64,000 bases of DNA, taken from positions 1 through 64,000 of the forward strand of contig JAMLGU010000011.1 in assembly GCA_023957575.1 (NCBI GenBank), read 5' to 3'. Under the pieces are notes generated by a model, which saw nothing but the letters and a program-made list of their open reading frames with translations, was not told the origin of the DNA and did not search any database. Positions 25,483 to 34,941 of this stretch are shown here, piece by piece (position 1 is the stretch's first letter; the number at the start of each line of letters is the position of its first letter). The position numbers and the translations under genes were made by a program. This DNA is from Chitinophagaceae bacterium (GTDB lineage: Bacteria > Bacteroidota > Bacteroidia > Chitinophagales > Chitinophagaceae).

Positions 25483-28224
25483 ATGAAAAATTTTTCATAT
25501 ATCACGGGCTCTTCTCCTGAATATGTTGAAAATCTATACAAAGATTTTGTGCAGAATCCCGATAGTGTGGACCCTGAACTCAAAAAATTTTTTGAAGGGT
25601 TTGATTTTGCCGTTGACAGCGGTTTTTCACAGAAAATCAATGGCGAGGCTGTAGCAAAGGCTTCTGAAACCAATTGGGAAAAGGAAATAGCAGTATATAG
25701 GTTGATTCGCGATTATCGAAAAAAAGGCCATCTGATTTCTACTACCAATCCCATAAAACCGCGTAAAGACCGTCATGCCAATCTGGATCTGGAGTATTTT
25801 GGTTTGGCTGAAAGTGATTTAAAAGAGACCTTTCAGGCAGGCAATTTAATCGGTCTGGGTGCCACTACACTGCAAAATATTCTGCATTATTTGCAGAAAC
25901 ACTACGCAGGTAATATTGGTTTTGAATTTACCTATATTAATGATGAAAAAAAGCTAAACTGGCTGATAAATGAAATAGAAAAAGAATTCTTCAAACCGGT
26001 ACCCCTTAGTCAACAAAAGAGAATTCTGGAAAAACTGAATCAGGGAGTCATCTTTGAAAAGTTTTTACACACAAAGTATGTCGGTCAGAAAAGGTTTGGG
26101 CTGGAAGGCGGCGAAACAACCATTGCTGCATTAGATGCCATCATTAATATTTCTTGCGATTTAGATGTGAAAGAGGTCGTAATTGGCATGGCACACCGCG
26201 GAAGGCTAAATGTACTGGCTAATATTTTGGGTAAAACTTATGAGCAGATTTTCAGTGAGTTTGAAGGAACGGGAGAAATAAACCAAACAATGGGTAGCGG
26301 CGATGTAAAATACCATTTGGGCTATGGTAGTGAAGTGTTAACGGAAAAAGGAGAAAGTATCCATCTGAAACTGATGCCAAATCCTTCGCACCTCGAAGCT
26401 GTTGATCCGGTGGTTCTTGGTTTTGCGCGAAGCAGCGCGAATATACTTCATAACAGAAATTACCGAAGCGTACTGCCTATTTTAATTCATGGAGATGCAT
26501 CGGTGGCCGGTCAGGGATTAGTGTACGAATTATTACAAATGTCCAAGCTCAAAGGTTATGAGGTAGGTGGCACCATTCATTTTGTAATCAATAATCAAAT
26601 TGGATTTACTACCGACTTCTCAGATGCGCGAAGCGCTAATTATTGTACTTCACTGGCAGCAATGGTTGAAAGTCCGGTATTTCATGTAAATGGAGATGAT
26701 CCTGAAGCAGTGGTAAAGTGTTCTGAGATTGCTGCCCGATACAGAAACGAGTTTCAATCAGATGTATTTGTGGATATGGTGTGTTATCGCCGTCATGGAC
26801 ATAACGAGGGAGATGACCCAAAATTCACCCAGCCTGCTATGTATGAAATCATTGAAAAGCATCCTAATCCAAGAGAAGTATATGTAAAATATTTATTGGA
26901 CAATGGAGAAGATGATGCTAAGGAATTGGCTAAGGAAATGGAGAAAAAATTCTGGGCCGATTTGCAGGACAGGCTTGACGAAGTGAAACAACACCCTTTA
27001 CCCTACAAATACCAAAGCCCCGAACTATTATGGAAAAGCCTCAGAAGAGCCAAACCAGAGGACTTTGATAAAAGCCCTGATACAGCAGTTAGTGTAGCGG
27101 AGCTCACTGGCGTGTTTAATGCAATTATGAAAATACCGGACGGTTTTAAACCTCTTAGAAAAGTAGAAAAATTATTGCATGATAAAGTAAAATTACTTGA
27201 AACCGAACAAAAAATAGACTGGGCAACCGCCGAATTATTAGCCTTCGGCACTTTGGTTACAGATGGAGTTAATGTGAGAATGAGTGGTCAGGATGTGGGT
27301 AGGGGTACTTTCAGCTCTCGTCATGCCATATTAAGAGATGAGGAAACAAATGAATCATATAACCGGCTGAGTCAATTGCCCGATGCAAAAGGTCTTTTTG
27401 TAATTTTCAATTCATTATTGAGCGAAAATGCTGTACTGGGCTTTGAATATGGTATCGGCTTGGCTACACCAAATGTAATACCAATATGGGAAGCTCAATT
27501 TGGCGATTTTAGCAATGGCGCTCAAACAATTATAGACCAGTTTATTACAGGGGCAGAACAAAAATGGAATCGGATGAACGGGCTGGTAATGTTACTACCA
27601 CACGGATACGAGGGGCAAGGACCAGAGCACAGCAGCGCCAGAATGGAAAGATATTTACAGGCCTGTGCAGAATTAAATATGGTAATTACCAATATCACTA
27701 CAGCCGCCAATTATTTTCATGCGCTTCGCCGCCAGGTGGCGTGGCCATTTAGAAAACCACTAATCAATTTTGCTCCAAAAGCCAATCTGAGGCACACGGG
27801 CAGCTATTCTCTCAAAGACGAATTTTTAAAAGGAGGGTTTTCTGAAGTGATTGATGATGATTCGGTTACAGATGAAAAGGAAATAAAAAAAGTACTTTTT
27901 TGCAGCGGAAAAATTTATTTCGATCTTAAAGATAGAAAAGAAAAGGATGGCCGCAATGATGTAGCATTAATACGTATGGAGCAAATTTACCCGTTACCTT
28001 TCAAGCAAATAGATGCCCTTTATCAAAAATATAAAGGAGCAATATGGTACTGGGTACAAGAGGAACCTCTGAACATGGGAGCCGCTTCCTTTCTGCAGAT
28101 GAACCTCAAAACAATTAATTACGGCATCATCAGTAGAAAACCAAGCGCCTCTACTGCATCAGGTTTTCAAAAAGTGCATAAAGCCGAACAGGAAGAAATT
28201 ATTAATACCGCATTTTCGATTTAA
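25483..28224 (+). CDS. sucA: 2-oxoglutarate dehydrogenase E1 component
   Basis: Thiamine-diphosphate enzyme that decarboxylates 2-oxoglutarate and passes the succinyl group to E2 lipoate, in the TCA cycle. The N-terminus has the E1o helix (SPEYVENLYKDF), then GMAHRGRLNVLANIL and HGDASVAGQGLVYE with FVINNQIGFTT (TPP region). The C-terminal half has GQDVGRGTFSSRHA and LPHGYEGQGPEHSSAR. 913 residues (E. coli 933). The E2 gene sucB is not next to it; the convergent hyp operon begins 20 bases after the stop. LplA at 2 kb would lipoylate its partner. Confidence 0.96.
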   Translation: MKNFSYITGSSPEYVENLYKDFVQNPDSVDPELKKFFEGFDFAVDSGFSQKINGEAVAKASETNWEKEIAVYRLIRDYRKKGHLISTTNPIKPRKDRHANLDLEYFGLAESDLKETFQAGNLIGLGATTLQNILHYLQKHYAGNIGFEFTYINDEKKLNWLINEIEKEFFKPVPLSQQKRILEKLNQGVIFEKFLHTKYVGQKRFGLEGGETTIAALDAIINISCDLDVKEVVIGMAHRGRLNVLANILGKTYEQIFSEFEGTGEINQTMGSGDVKYHLGYGSEVLTEKGESIHLKLMPNPSHLEAVDPVVLGFARSSANILHNRNYRSVLPILIHGDASVAGQGLVYELLQMSKLKGYEVGGTIHFVINNQIGFTTDFSDARSANYCTSLAAMVESPVFHVNGDDPEAVVKCSEIAARYRNEFQSDVFVDMVCYRRHGHNEGDDPKFTQPAMYEIIEKHPNPREVYVKYLLDNGEDDAKELAKEMEKKFWADLQDRLDEVKQHPLPYKYQSPELLWKSLRRAKPEDFDKSPDTAVSVAELTGVFNAIMKIPDGFKPLRKVEKLLHDKVKLLETEQKIDWATAELLAFGTLVTDGVNVRMSGQDVGRGTFSSRHAILRDEETNESYNRLSQLPDAKGLFVIFNSLLSENAVLGFEYGIGLATPNVIPIWEAQFGDFSNGAQTIIDQFITGAEQKWNRMNGLVMLLPHGYEGQGPEHSSARMERYLQACAELNMVITNITTAANYFHALRRQVAWPFRKPLINFAPKANLRHTGSYSLKDEFLKGGFSEVIDDDSVTDEKEIKKVLFCSGKIYFDLKDRKEKDGRNDVALIRMEQIYPLPFKQIDALYQKYKGAIWYWVQEEPLNMGAASFLQMNLKTINYGIISRKPSASTASGFQKVHKAEQEEIINTAFSI

Positions 28225-28244
28225 CGGTTAGTTGCTGTCTATTT

Positions 28245-29333
28245 TCATTCCATGTTCATGTAATGATAATAGGCAGCACATGAACCTTCGCTACTCACCA
28301 TTGGCGCACCAATAGGATGCTCCGGAGTACATGCTTTGCCAAAGTTGGGGCAGTCAAGCGGCTTTTTCAGGCCTTTCATAATATCGCCACTGATGCAAGT
28401 ATCATTTTCCTTAGCCTTTCCAATGTTGATGTCAAATTTCAGGCGGGCATTATAGTTTTTATACTTTTCCGAAACTTCGAAGCCACTTTCGGGGATAGAA
28501 CCAATCCCCCGCCACTCTTTATCCGTTACAGAAAAGACCTCATTCATCACATCCCGGGCCATTTCGTTCCCCTTTCTATGCACATACCTTGCGTATTGAT
28601 TTTCCACCTTATATTCACCTTTTTCTAATTGGTGAACTGCCATATAAATTCCCTGCAACAGATCTACAGGTTCAAAACCTGTAACTACTATCGGGGTTTT
28701 AAACTTTTCAGCAATGGGATAATATTCTTCCATACCCATTATGGTACAAACATGGCCTGCGGCCAGAAAAGCATCAATTCTGTTTTCTTCATCATCTAAT
28801 ATCGCTTCCATTGCCGGAGGCACCAATACATGCGATGCCAGGATGGAATAATTTTTTACACCTTGTTTGTAGGCATGTACAATGCTCAAAGCATTAGCCG
28901 GAGCTGTAGTTTCAAACCCCACTGCAAAAAAAACGATTTCTTTGTCAGGGTTTTTGATGGCTAAATCTACTGCCTCCAATGGCGAGTACAAGATGCGTAC
29001 ATCGGCACCGTCGGCCTTAGCCTCTAACAGGCTTTTTGAAGAGCCGGGTACACGCAGCATATCGCCAAACGAACAGAGAATAACACCGGGTTGCGCTGCC
29101 AGCCACAAAGCTTCATCTATTACTGCCACCCCTGTTACACAAACAGGACATCCCGGTCCATGAACAATATTGATTTTTTCGGGTAGTAACTCGATAATTC
29201 CATTTTTCACTAAACTGTGTGTTTGGCCGCCACACACTTCCATTAAAGTCCATGACCTGGTAGTGATGGCATGAATTTTATCAAGATATTCTTTTACGAT
29301 TTCAGGATTTCGATATTCAGAAAGATATTTCAC
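28245..29333 (-). CDS. hypD: Hydrogenase maturation protein HypD
   Basis: Iron-sulfur scaffold on which, with HypC, the Fe(CN)2CO unit of NiFe hydrogenase is built. MEVCGGQTHS near residue 32, HGPGCPVCVTG near 59, the SHVLVPPAM segment, and the C-terminal cluster-binding cysteines (TCISGDIMKG, LDCPNFGKAC). 362 residues (E. coli 373). Last gene of the minus-strand hyp operon, 28 bases after hypC. Confidence 0.96.
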   Translation of the reverse strand: MKYLSEYRNPEIVKEYLDKIHAITTRSWTLMEVCGGQTHSLVKNGIIELLPEKINIVHGPGCPVCVTGVAVIDEALWLAAQPGVILCSFGDMLRVPGSSKSLLEAKADGADVRILYSPLEAVDLAIKNPDKEIVFFAVGFETTAPANALSIVHAYKQGVKNYSILASHVLVPPAMEAILDDEENRIDAFLAAGHVCTIMGMEEYYPIAEKFKTPIVVTGFEPVDLLQGIYMAVHQLEKGEYKVENQYARYVHRKGNEMARDVMNEVFSVTDKEWRGIGSIPESGFEVSEKYKNYNARLKFDINIGKAKENDTCISGDIMKGLKKPLDCPNFGKACTPEHPIGAPMVSSEGSCAAYYHYMNME

Positions 29334-29361
29334 AGCAACAAATTATCGGTTATTAAATGAA

Positions 29362-29625
29362 TTACAGACCACTTTCTTCGCCAAGTTCTTCATCCACCTC
29401 ACCTATCATTTTCAGGTACTCAAAGGTTTTCTGGGCTTCTTCCTCATCCACCACACTGATGGCAACGCCTACATGCACCAGCACATAATCTCCTTCTTTT
29501 GCCTCAGGAACCATACTTAGGTTTACCTCACGCAAAATACCTTCAAAAGATACTTTTCCTTTTTTGAAGACTTCATCGGGCTGTGTGGCAATGGAAACCA
29601 GTTTCCCTGGAATGGCTAAACACAT
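29362..29625 (-). CDS. hypC: Hydrogenase maturation chaperone HypC
   Basis: Small chaperone that carries the iron unit between HypD and the hydrogenase large subunit. It has the essential N-terminal MCLAIPGKLV with Cys2, a beta-rich OB-like body (GDYVLVHVGVAISVVDEEEA) and an acidic tail. 87 residues (E. coli 90). Lies between hypF and hypD, 24 and 28 bases from its neighbours. Confidence 0.95.
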   Translation of the reverse strand: MCLAIPGKLVSIATQPDEVFKKGKVSFEGILREVNLSMVPEAKEGDYVLVHVGVAISVVDEEEAQKTFEYLKMIGEVDEELGEESGL

Positions 29626-29649
29626 ATATTTAATTTTAAAGGTTTACAT

Positions 29650-31905
29650 TTATCTGTTTCTCATCTCATACGCCATCTGCCCAAAGCTGATAGATTCATC
29701 ATTGGGGCTCAATTGCTTATGAAAAATGAGGTCGTATTTTTTTCCCAGCATTTCTTCAATTAAGTCCACCAAAAAAACATTTTGAAAAACACCTCCGCTA
29801 AAAGCAATTTTTTTTGAAGAAAAATCATGGGCAACAAGTTCTATCATTTTGACCAGCGAAACAAATACCTTACGTGCAATATACGATTTTTCAATATTTT
29901 GTAGTACGTCCTTTATTACACCTTCGGGTATTTTGTTCCATTTTAGCATCCCTTTATCATAACTAACTTCATAAAATTCAAAATGATTTACAGGGCATTG
30001 CCTGGCCGCCACTTCCAGCTTCATTGCAGCCTCGCCTTCAAAGGTATTGAACTGAACAATATTCAAAAGTGAAGCCATTCCATCCAAAAACCTGCCCATA
30101 CTGGATGTTTTTAGCCCATCATTCAATTTAATATGCTTTAAAAACAATTCATACTCGTCTTCTTTAAATTTTTCAGCTATCATTTCATGATGACCACATA
30201 AGGCCAGTGCAGAAAGTCTTGGTTCACGGCTCATTTTATCTCCAAGTAATTGCGGAAAATAATCTAAATATGCCACTCTCGTAACCTTCTGATTTTCAAG
30301 ACCAAAAAACTCTCCTCCCCAAATATTTTCATCATCGCCATAACCGGTGCCATCCCAAACGATACCCAAAATTTTTTCCTTACTATTGAGTAAATTATTC
30401 TCTCCCAACACTGCAAAAAAATGGGCAATATGATGTTGAATTTTGCAAATGGCTATTTTTTCCATTTGTCCGATTTCTCTACCCAATTGCGAAACATTGT
30501 AACCGGGATGTTTGTCAATAAGAATCTTTTTAGGATAAATTTTTAACAGGTTTTTTAAATGAGTTAGTGTAGCCTGATAACCGGCTTGGGAATCATAGCT
30601 CTGCTGATCACCCAAAAACTGACTGATGTATAGATTATTTTTGTCCAATAATGCAAAAGCGCTTTTTAACTCCGCTCCCATTGCCAATATTGGTTCATGT
30701 GTTTCAAATGGATTTGGGAAATAGTTTGGCGCAATGCCTCTTGATCTTCTTATTATTATTTGCTTACCACTTTTTGCAAACTGCACCACGCTATCATCCT
30801 GAGGCGTAACAATATCCCTGTCAAACGTAATAATATAATCTGCAAATGAACTTAGCCTTAACAAAGCTTCCTCATCTTTGTAAATTATAGGCGACCCGCT
30901 CAGATTGCCACTGGTAGCAATCAACGGCCTTTTTAACTTTTCGGTTATTAATTTTAGCAAAGGAGTATATGGAAGAAAAACACCCAATTTGTCAAGACCC
31001 GGCGCAATTAATTCCCTTTTAAGGTTGGAAGAATGGCTTTTACTCAAAGCGCAAAGAACAATAGGCGCTACCTTGCCGGTCAATACTTTTCTTTCAACAT
31101 CTGAAATCATCACATCCTCTTCAGCCTTTTCAATATTGTCATACATTACTGCAAAGGGTTTGGCCGGACGTTCCTTCCTTTTTCTCAGAAAATTTATTGG
31201 CCCCGGCTTGGTGGCATCGCACATTAACAGGTAGCCGCCAATTCCTTTTATGGCCAATATTTTCCCCTCATTAAAATATGAGCTTGCCAAAGAGATAATT
31301 TCTTCAGTGTTCCCTGATATTTTTTCCTTTTTATTATTGTACAAATGAATTGAAATCGCACATTTCGGGCATGAATTGGTTTGACTGTAATGTCGCCTGT
31401 TATAAATATTATTGTATTCTTCAGTACAATCAGCACACATTTTATAATCAGCCATCGTCGTTCTTTCACGATCGTAAGGCAATTTGGTTACAATTGAATA
31501 GCGCGGACCGCATTGCAGGCAAGTAGTAAAAGCATAATGATGCCGCCTGTTGGCAGGTTCCTCAATTTCGGTTTTACATTTTTCACAAATTGCAATATCG
31601 GGGGTTAACAACAAGTCGGTATCCTGACTATCCAAAGAATTTACTATCTCAAACTCCGAAAAACATTTATCATTTACTTTGCTAAAACTATGCTTTAAAA
31701 TGACAGCATTTACCGGAGGATTGAGAAGGAGTGTATTATAAAATTCTTTTGCTTCATTTTCAGTTGCATTAATTTGAATATGCAATCCATCATTACCATT
31801 ACATACCCAACCTCTCAATTGCCGGGCTATGGCCAATTGACAAACAAGGGGGCGAAACCCGACCCCTTGCACAATTCCTGAGAAGTGAATATGATATGTT
31901 GGCAT
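29650..31905 (-). CDS. hypF: Carbamoyltransferase HypF
   Basis: Makes the thiocarboxamide on HypE from carbamoyl phosphate, the source of the cyanide ligands. Domains in order: acylphosphatase (FSGIVQGVGFRPLV, residues 8-21), two zinc-finger-like CxxC repeats (CEKC around 108 and CADC, CPKC near 155-185), a YrdC-like domain (KRPLIATSGNLSG) and a Kae1-like domain (IQHHIAHFFAV and AFSGGVFQN). 751 residues, the family length. Its partner HypE is not in the window. Confidence 0.96.
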   Translation of the reverse strand: MPTYHIHFSGIVQGVGFRPLVCQLAIARQLRGWVCNGNDGLHIQINATENEAKEFYNTLLLNPPVNAVILKHSFSKVNDKCFSEFEIVNSLDSQDTDLLLTPDIAICEKCKTEIEEPANRRHHYAFTTCLQCGPRYSIVTKLPYDRERTTMADYKMCADCTEEYNNIYNRRHYSQTNSCPKCAISIHLYNNKKEKISGNTEEIISLASSYFNEGKILAIKGIGGYLLMCDATKPGPINFLRKRKERPAKPFAVMYDNIEKAEEDVMISDVERKVLTGKVAPIVLCALSKSHSSNLKRELIAPGLDKLGVFLPYTPLLKLITEKLKRPLIATSGNLSGSPIIYKDEEALLRLSSFADYIITFDRDIVTPQDDSVVQFAKSGKQIIIRRSRGIAPNYFPNPFETHEPILAMGAELKSAFALLDKNNLYISQFLGDQQSYDSQAGYQATLTHLKNLLKIYPKKILIDKHPGYNVSQLGREIGQMEKIAICKIQHHIAHFFAVLGENNLLNSKEKILGIVWDGTGYGDDENIWGGEFFGLENQKVTRVAYLDYFPQLLGDKMSREPRLSALALCGHHEMIAEKFKEDEYELFLKHIKLNDGLKTSSMGRFLDGMASLLNIVQFNTFEGEAAMKLEVAARQCPVNHFEFYEVSYDKGMLKWNKIPEGVIKDVLQNIEKSYIARKVFVSLVKMIELVAHDFSSKKIAFSGGVFQNVFLVDLIEEMLGKKYDLIFHKQLSPNDESISFGQMAYEMRNR

Positions 31906-31915
31906 AAGTTAATCT

Positions 31916-32692
31916 TTAACCTACCAAGGCTGATTTTTTATTTTTGAGCCATTCGTACCATTTATCGAGACCCTCACCACTGGTACAACTAAGCTCCAAT
32001 ATTTTAAGCTTCGGATTTACTCTTAATGCATATTCCTTAGCCTTTTCTATATCAAAAGGCACATAAGGCAGTAAATCTATCTTATTAATAACACAAACGG
32101 TGGAACTGTAAAACATATCAGGATACTTCAAGGGTTTGTCTTCACCCTCTGTAACACTCATCACCACTACCCTTTCTTTCTCCCCCAAGTCAAACATTGC
32201 AGGGCACACAAGATTACCTACATTTTCTATGAACATTATCGAACTTTCTTCAGGTTTCAAATCCTGAAGGGCATGCAGCACCATGTGTGCATCCAGATGG
32301 CAGCCTTTGCCGGTATTGATTTGTTTAACAGCGGTTCCTGTAGCCATTATCCTGTCGGCATCATTGGATGTTTGCTGATCGCCTTCAATTACATAAAACA
32401 AAATTTCTTCTTTCAAATCTGTCAACGTTCTTTCCAAAAGAGTTGTCTTGCCCGAACCCGGAGAACTGACCAGATTAAGCGCAAGAATATTTTTGGCATC
32501 AAAATAACCTCGATTTCTTTGTGCCAATAAATCATTTTCATGCAAAATATCTCTTTCTACATCCACAATGTTGTGAGAATGGTTATGTCCATGAGAATGA
32601 TCGTGATCGTGACCGTGATGATGATGATTATCATGGCTGTGAGAATGATCGTGATGATGCGGCGTATGGCCACATCCGCAGGTAGCACACAT
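31916..32692 (-). CDS. hypB: Nickel-inserting GTPase HypB with His-rich N-terminus
   Basis: GTPase that delivers nickel to NiFe hydrogenase. The N-terminus has the metal motif CATCGCG (residues 2-8) and then 18 histidines within the first 40 residues, a nickel-storage tract. Walker A is SSPGSGKTTLL near 76-86, then ENVGNLVCPA and NKIDLLPY (guanine specificity). 258 residues. First maturation gene of the operon; hypA, its usual partner, is not present. A 79-codon frame for a small membrane protein lies just upstream. Confidence 0.96.
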   Translation of the reverse strand: MCATCGCGHTPHHHDHSHSHDNHHHHGHDHDHSHGHNHSHNIVDVERDILHENDLLAQRNRGYFDAKNILALNLVSSPGSGKTTLLERTLTDLKEEILFYVIEGDQQTSNDADRIMATGTAVKQINTGKGCHLDAHMVLHALQDLKPEESSIMFIENVGNLVCPAMFDLGEKERVVVMSVTEGEDKPLKYPDMFYSSTVCVINKIDLLPYVPFDIEKAKEYALRVNPKLKILELSCTSGEGLDKWYEWLKNKKSALVG

Positions 32693-32716
32693 ATTTACTA
32701 ATTTACTTTTTAAAAA

Positions 32717-32926
32717 TTATTTATCGGATGATCTCCTTTTCCTTCTTAAAGAAAAATACACTATTGCAACTATTACCAGAAAGATAAGCGCTAGATGTTC
32801 AGGCTCCTTTAAATAATGCGTAATTGAAAATCCATCTCCTTCTCCATGCCCGGGATGTGCAAAAGATACAATAGGCAGAAGTAATATTCCTAATAATACA
32901 TTTAAGATTTGAACAATTTTTTTCAT
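32717..32926 (-). CDS. Small HupE-like membrane protein
   Basis: 69 residues from ATG 32926 (an in-frame ATG 30 bases upstream is less likely because it precedes a signal peptide). It has a signal peptide (MKKIVQILNVLLGILLLPIVSFA), then HPGHGEGDGFSITHY, then one membrane helix (LALIFLVIVAIVYFSL) and a basic end. The AHPGHG start after signal cleavage recalls HupE/UreJ nickel permeases, but only one helix remains against six or more, so it is not a permease. Leading the hyp operon, it may bind nickel at the membrane; this is inference. Confidence 0.7.
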   Translation of the reverse strand: MKKIVQILNVLLGILLLPIVSFAHPGHGEGDGFSITHYLKEPEHLALIFLVIVAIVYFSLRRKRRSSDK

Positions 32927-33030
32927 AATGACTTTATTTTGAAGATAAAAATACATAGTTTTTCATTATCACATGATGATAATAATCACCTATAAATATG
33001 TTTTTGGAAGCCAGACTATCCAACTACAAA

Positions 33031-33060
33031 CAAAAAGACCCCAATTTGGGGTCCTTTTTG
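33031..33060 (-). terminator. Terminator after the OmpA-family gene
   Basis: GACCCC/GGGGTC hairpin with a 5-base loop (33037-33053), flanked by CAAAAA on one side and CTTTTTG on the other. On the minus strand it lies 19 bases beyond the OmpA stop; it can work in both directions. Confidence 0.88.
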
Positions 33061-33078
33061 TTGTAATTATTTGTAAAA

Positions 33079-34743
33079 TTATTTTTTACGAAGATTGGGG
33101 TGTGGAGGAGCCACTGTGTTAGGTCCGTCTTCACCAGGAGCTGCTGCACGCAAATCTACAGTGTTGCAATCTCCGCCTTCCTGACCGGAACTGAAGATGA
33201 ATCTGTCGCCACTGATTCCTTCTTTCTCTACTAAGTAAGTAATCACTTTATTTACATGATCCCAACTCAGTTGCTGTTGCCTCTTGGTAGCAGCGCAGTA
33301 TCCTACTACTACTACTTTACATGTAGGATTAGCTCTTATTCTGGATGCTGCATTTGCCAATGCTGATTGTGCATCTTTGGAAAGAACATTTGAATTAGGC
33401 GCAAATGATACACTTGGTAATGCACCTAAAAGAACTGAACACTCGGGTACAGCTGCCGCACAACCTTCAGGACAAGGGCATTTACCTACGCCATCAGCAT
33501 CAACAGGCTGGCAATAAGTAGGAGTGATTTTTTCTTTGTCTCTGCAATCAGGAACACCATCACCATCTGTATCAAGGCTTACACCATGAGTATCAACAGG
33601 GCATCCGGGAGGAGTTTGCTCCAGATCAAACTGGTCAATAACGCCATCGCCATCAGAATCAATCAATACTGGAGGTGGAATCCTCATCAAACGAGGATTG
33701 CGGATTTCGCTGTAAGCATAGTTAAGTGGGTTCAGCCAGTAAAGCGGTTCCACTCTTTTCTTTTTATTACCTAAGTTTACGTTCAAACCTAATGAAAGAT
33801 AGTTATAGGTATCGAAATCACGAGTTAAACTACCTTGCTCAGACCAACGTACATTATCTAATAAATCAGATTTTACATAAGAGTGACGATCTTCCAAAGC
33901 TATATTTAAACGATCGTTTAAGCGGAAAGCCAGTCCCATGCCAACTGTAACTGATGGTTTATAATAACCTCTGAAAAGTGAACTGTGAGGAATGCTTGGA
34001 TCAAGTTCATCAGGGCTTTCATAAGTATGATCTTGTAAATCTTTTAACTGTTTCAAGACATCTTTTTTCTTTGTATAATCTTGAGTTTTAATGATATTAG
34101 AATAATCATAAGGCCTGTTATTGGCATCCAAAACATCACTTTGAGCACACCAGGTAGTAACCCCAAGACCTCCTAAAGCATAGAGCGTAAGAGAAGTTTG
34201 ATCTTTATAAAAGCGAATATTATGAACATTAGCCAATATTTGAAGACCTAAGTCTTGAACAATTGTTCTATAATTATAAAAAACCTCTGGAAATTTCAAA
34301 TTTGCAGTTTGAGTTCCTTGCGGATTATATCTTTCATACCATGGGTTGTTAGAGCCACCATACTTATAACCTGTTGAAGGCCTATAGTTTTGACCAATAC
34401 CACGTCCATACATTCCTTGCAATCTCAAAGAAATTACATGACCCAATGCTTTACGAATGTGAACTGCGGTTCCAATAGAAGGAACAGATCTTACGTCACC
34501 CAAAATGTTAAACATACCACCGCTTACACCAATTTCCCACATATCACGTGGCTTTGCAGGGTAATCATAGGTTCCGGCCAAAAACTCATTGTGCTGAGGC
34601 AAATTCTTACTTGAAATAAGATTGGCATCGGTTACGTCAAGACCAGCGCCATAAATAGAGCGGGTAGCAGTAGTTTGTGCAAATACTGTTGACGCAAATA
34701 AGCAGAACAAAACTGCTAATAATGTGTACTTTTTGCTTGTCAT
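33079..34743 (-). CDS. OmpA-family outer-membrane protein with TSP3 repeats
   Basis: Outer-membrane beta-barrel with a periplasmic peptidoglycan-associated domain. Signal peptide of about 22 residues (ending TVFAQ), barrel to about residue 340, calcium-binding thrombospondin type 3 repeats (DSDGDGVIDQFD and DTDGDGVPDCRD, about 362-402), a Cys-rich linker, then an OmpA C-terminal domain from about 435. In that domain the usual Asp after GHT (here GYCAA) and the Arg of the LSxxRA motif (here LSWDHVNKV) are not seen, so binding of DAP in the usual way is doubtful. Promoter and terminator are both clear; likely a highly expressed single gene. Confidence 0.9.
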   Translation of the reverse strand: MTSKKYTLLAVLFCLFASTVFAQTTATRSIYGAGLDVTDANLISSKNLPQHNEFLAGTYDYPAKPRDMWEIGVSGGMFNILGDVRSVPSIGTAVHIRKALGHVISLRLQGMYGRGIGQNYRPSTGYKYGGSNNPWYERYNPQGTQTANLKFPEVFYNYRTIVQDLGLQILANVHNIRFYKDQTSLTLYALGGLGVTTWCAQSDVLDANNRPYDYSNIIKTQDYTKKKDVLKQLKDLQDHTYESPDELDPSIPHSSLFRGYYKPSVTVGMGLAFRLNDRLNIALEDRHSYVKSDLLDNVRWSEQGSLTRDFDTYNYLSLGLNVNLGNKKKRVEPLYWLNPLNYAYSEIRNPRLMRIPPPVLIDSDGDGVIDQFDLEQTPPGCPVDTHGVSLDTDGDGVPDCRDKEKITPTYCQPVDADGVGKCPCPEGCAAAVPECSVLLGALPSVSFAPNSNVLSKDAQSALANAASRIRANPTCKVVVVGYCAATKRQQQLSWDHVNKVITYLVEKEGISGDRFIFSSGQEGGDCNTVDLRAAAPGEDGPNTVAPPHPNLRKK

Positions 34744-34792
34744 AATTAAGGATTAAGATTTAAAAACGATTTTTAAATATTCATTTAATGAG

Positions 34793-34823
34793 CAAATTTA
34801 GAGCCATTTCTTTATAAAACAAA
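34793..34823 (-). promoter_or_regulatory. Consensus Bacteroidota promoter of the OmpA-family gene
   Basis: On the minus strand TTTG (34820-34823), exactly 19 bases, then TAAATTTG (34793-34800). This is a full match to TTTG-N19-TAnnTTTG. Transcription would start near 34786, leaving a leader of about 43 bases. Confidence 0.85.
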
Positions 34824-34897
34824 TTTTTAACAAAAAAAAATATAAAATTTTTATTTTATATAACGATTTTTTACTATTTAAAAAATGAAATTTTTTG

Positions 34898-34926
34898 TTG
34901 AAACTGAGCTTTTTACCCTTATTTTG
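34898..34926 (+). promoter_or_regulatory. Promoter of the polyprenyl synthase gene
   Basis: TTG at 34898-34900, 19-base spacer, TATTTTG at 34920-34926 (one base short of TAnnTTTG). The ATG follows 15 bases later. It is divergent from the OmpA promoter. Confidence 0.55.
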
Positions 34927-34941
34927 CCTTTATAAACGACT

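Noticed and set aside
32717..32956. HupE nickel permease
   Set aside because: Only one membrane helix after the signal peptide; a permease needs at least six.
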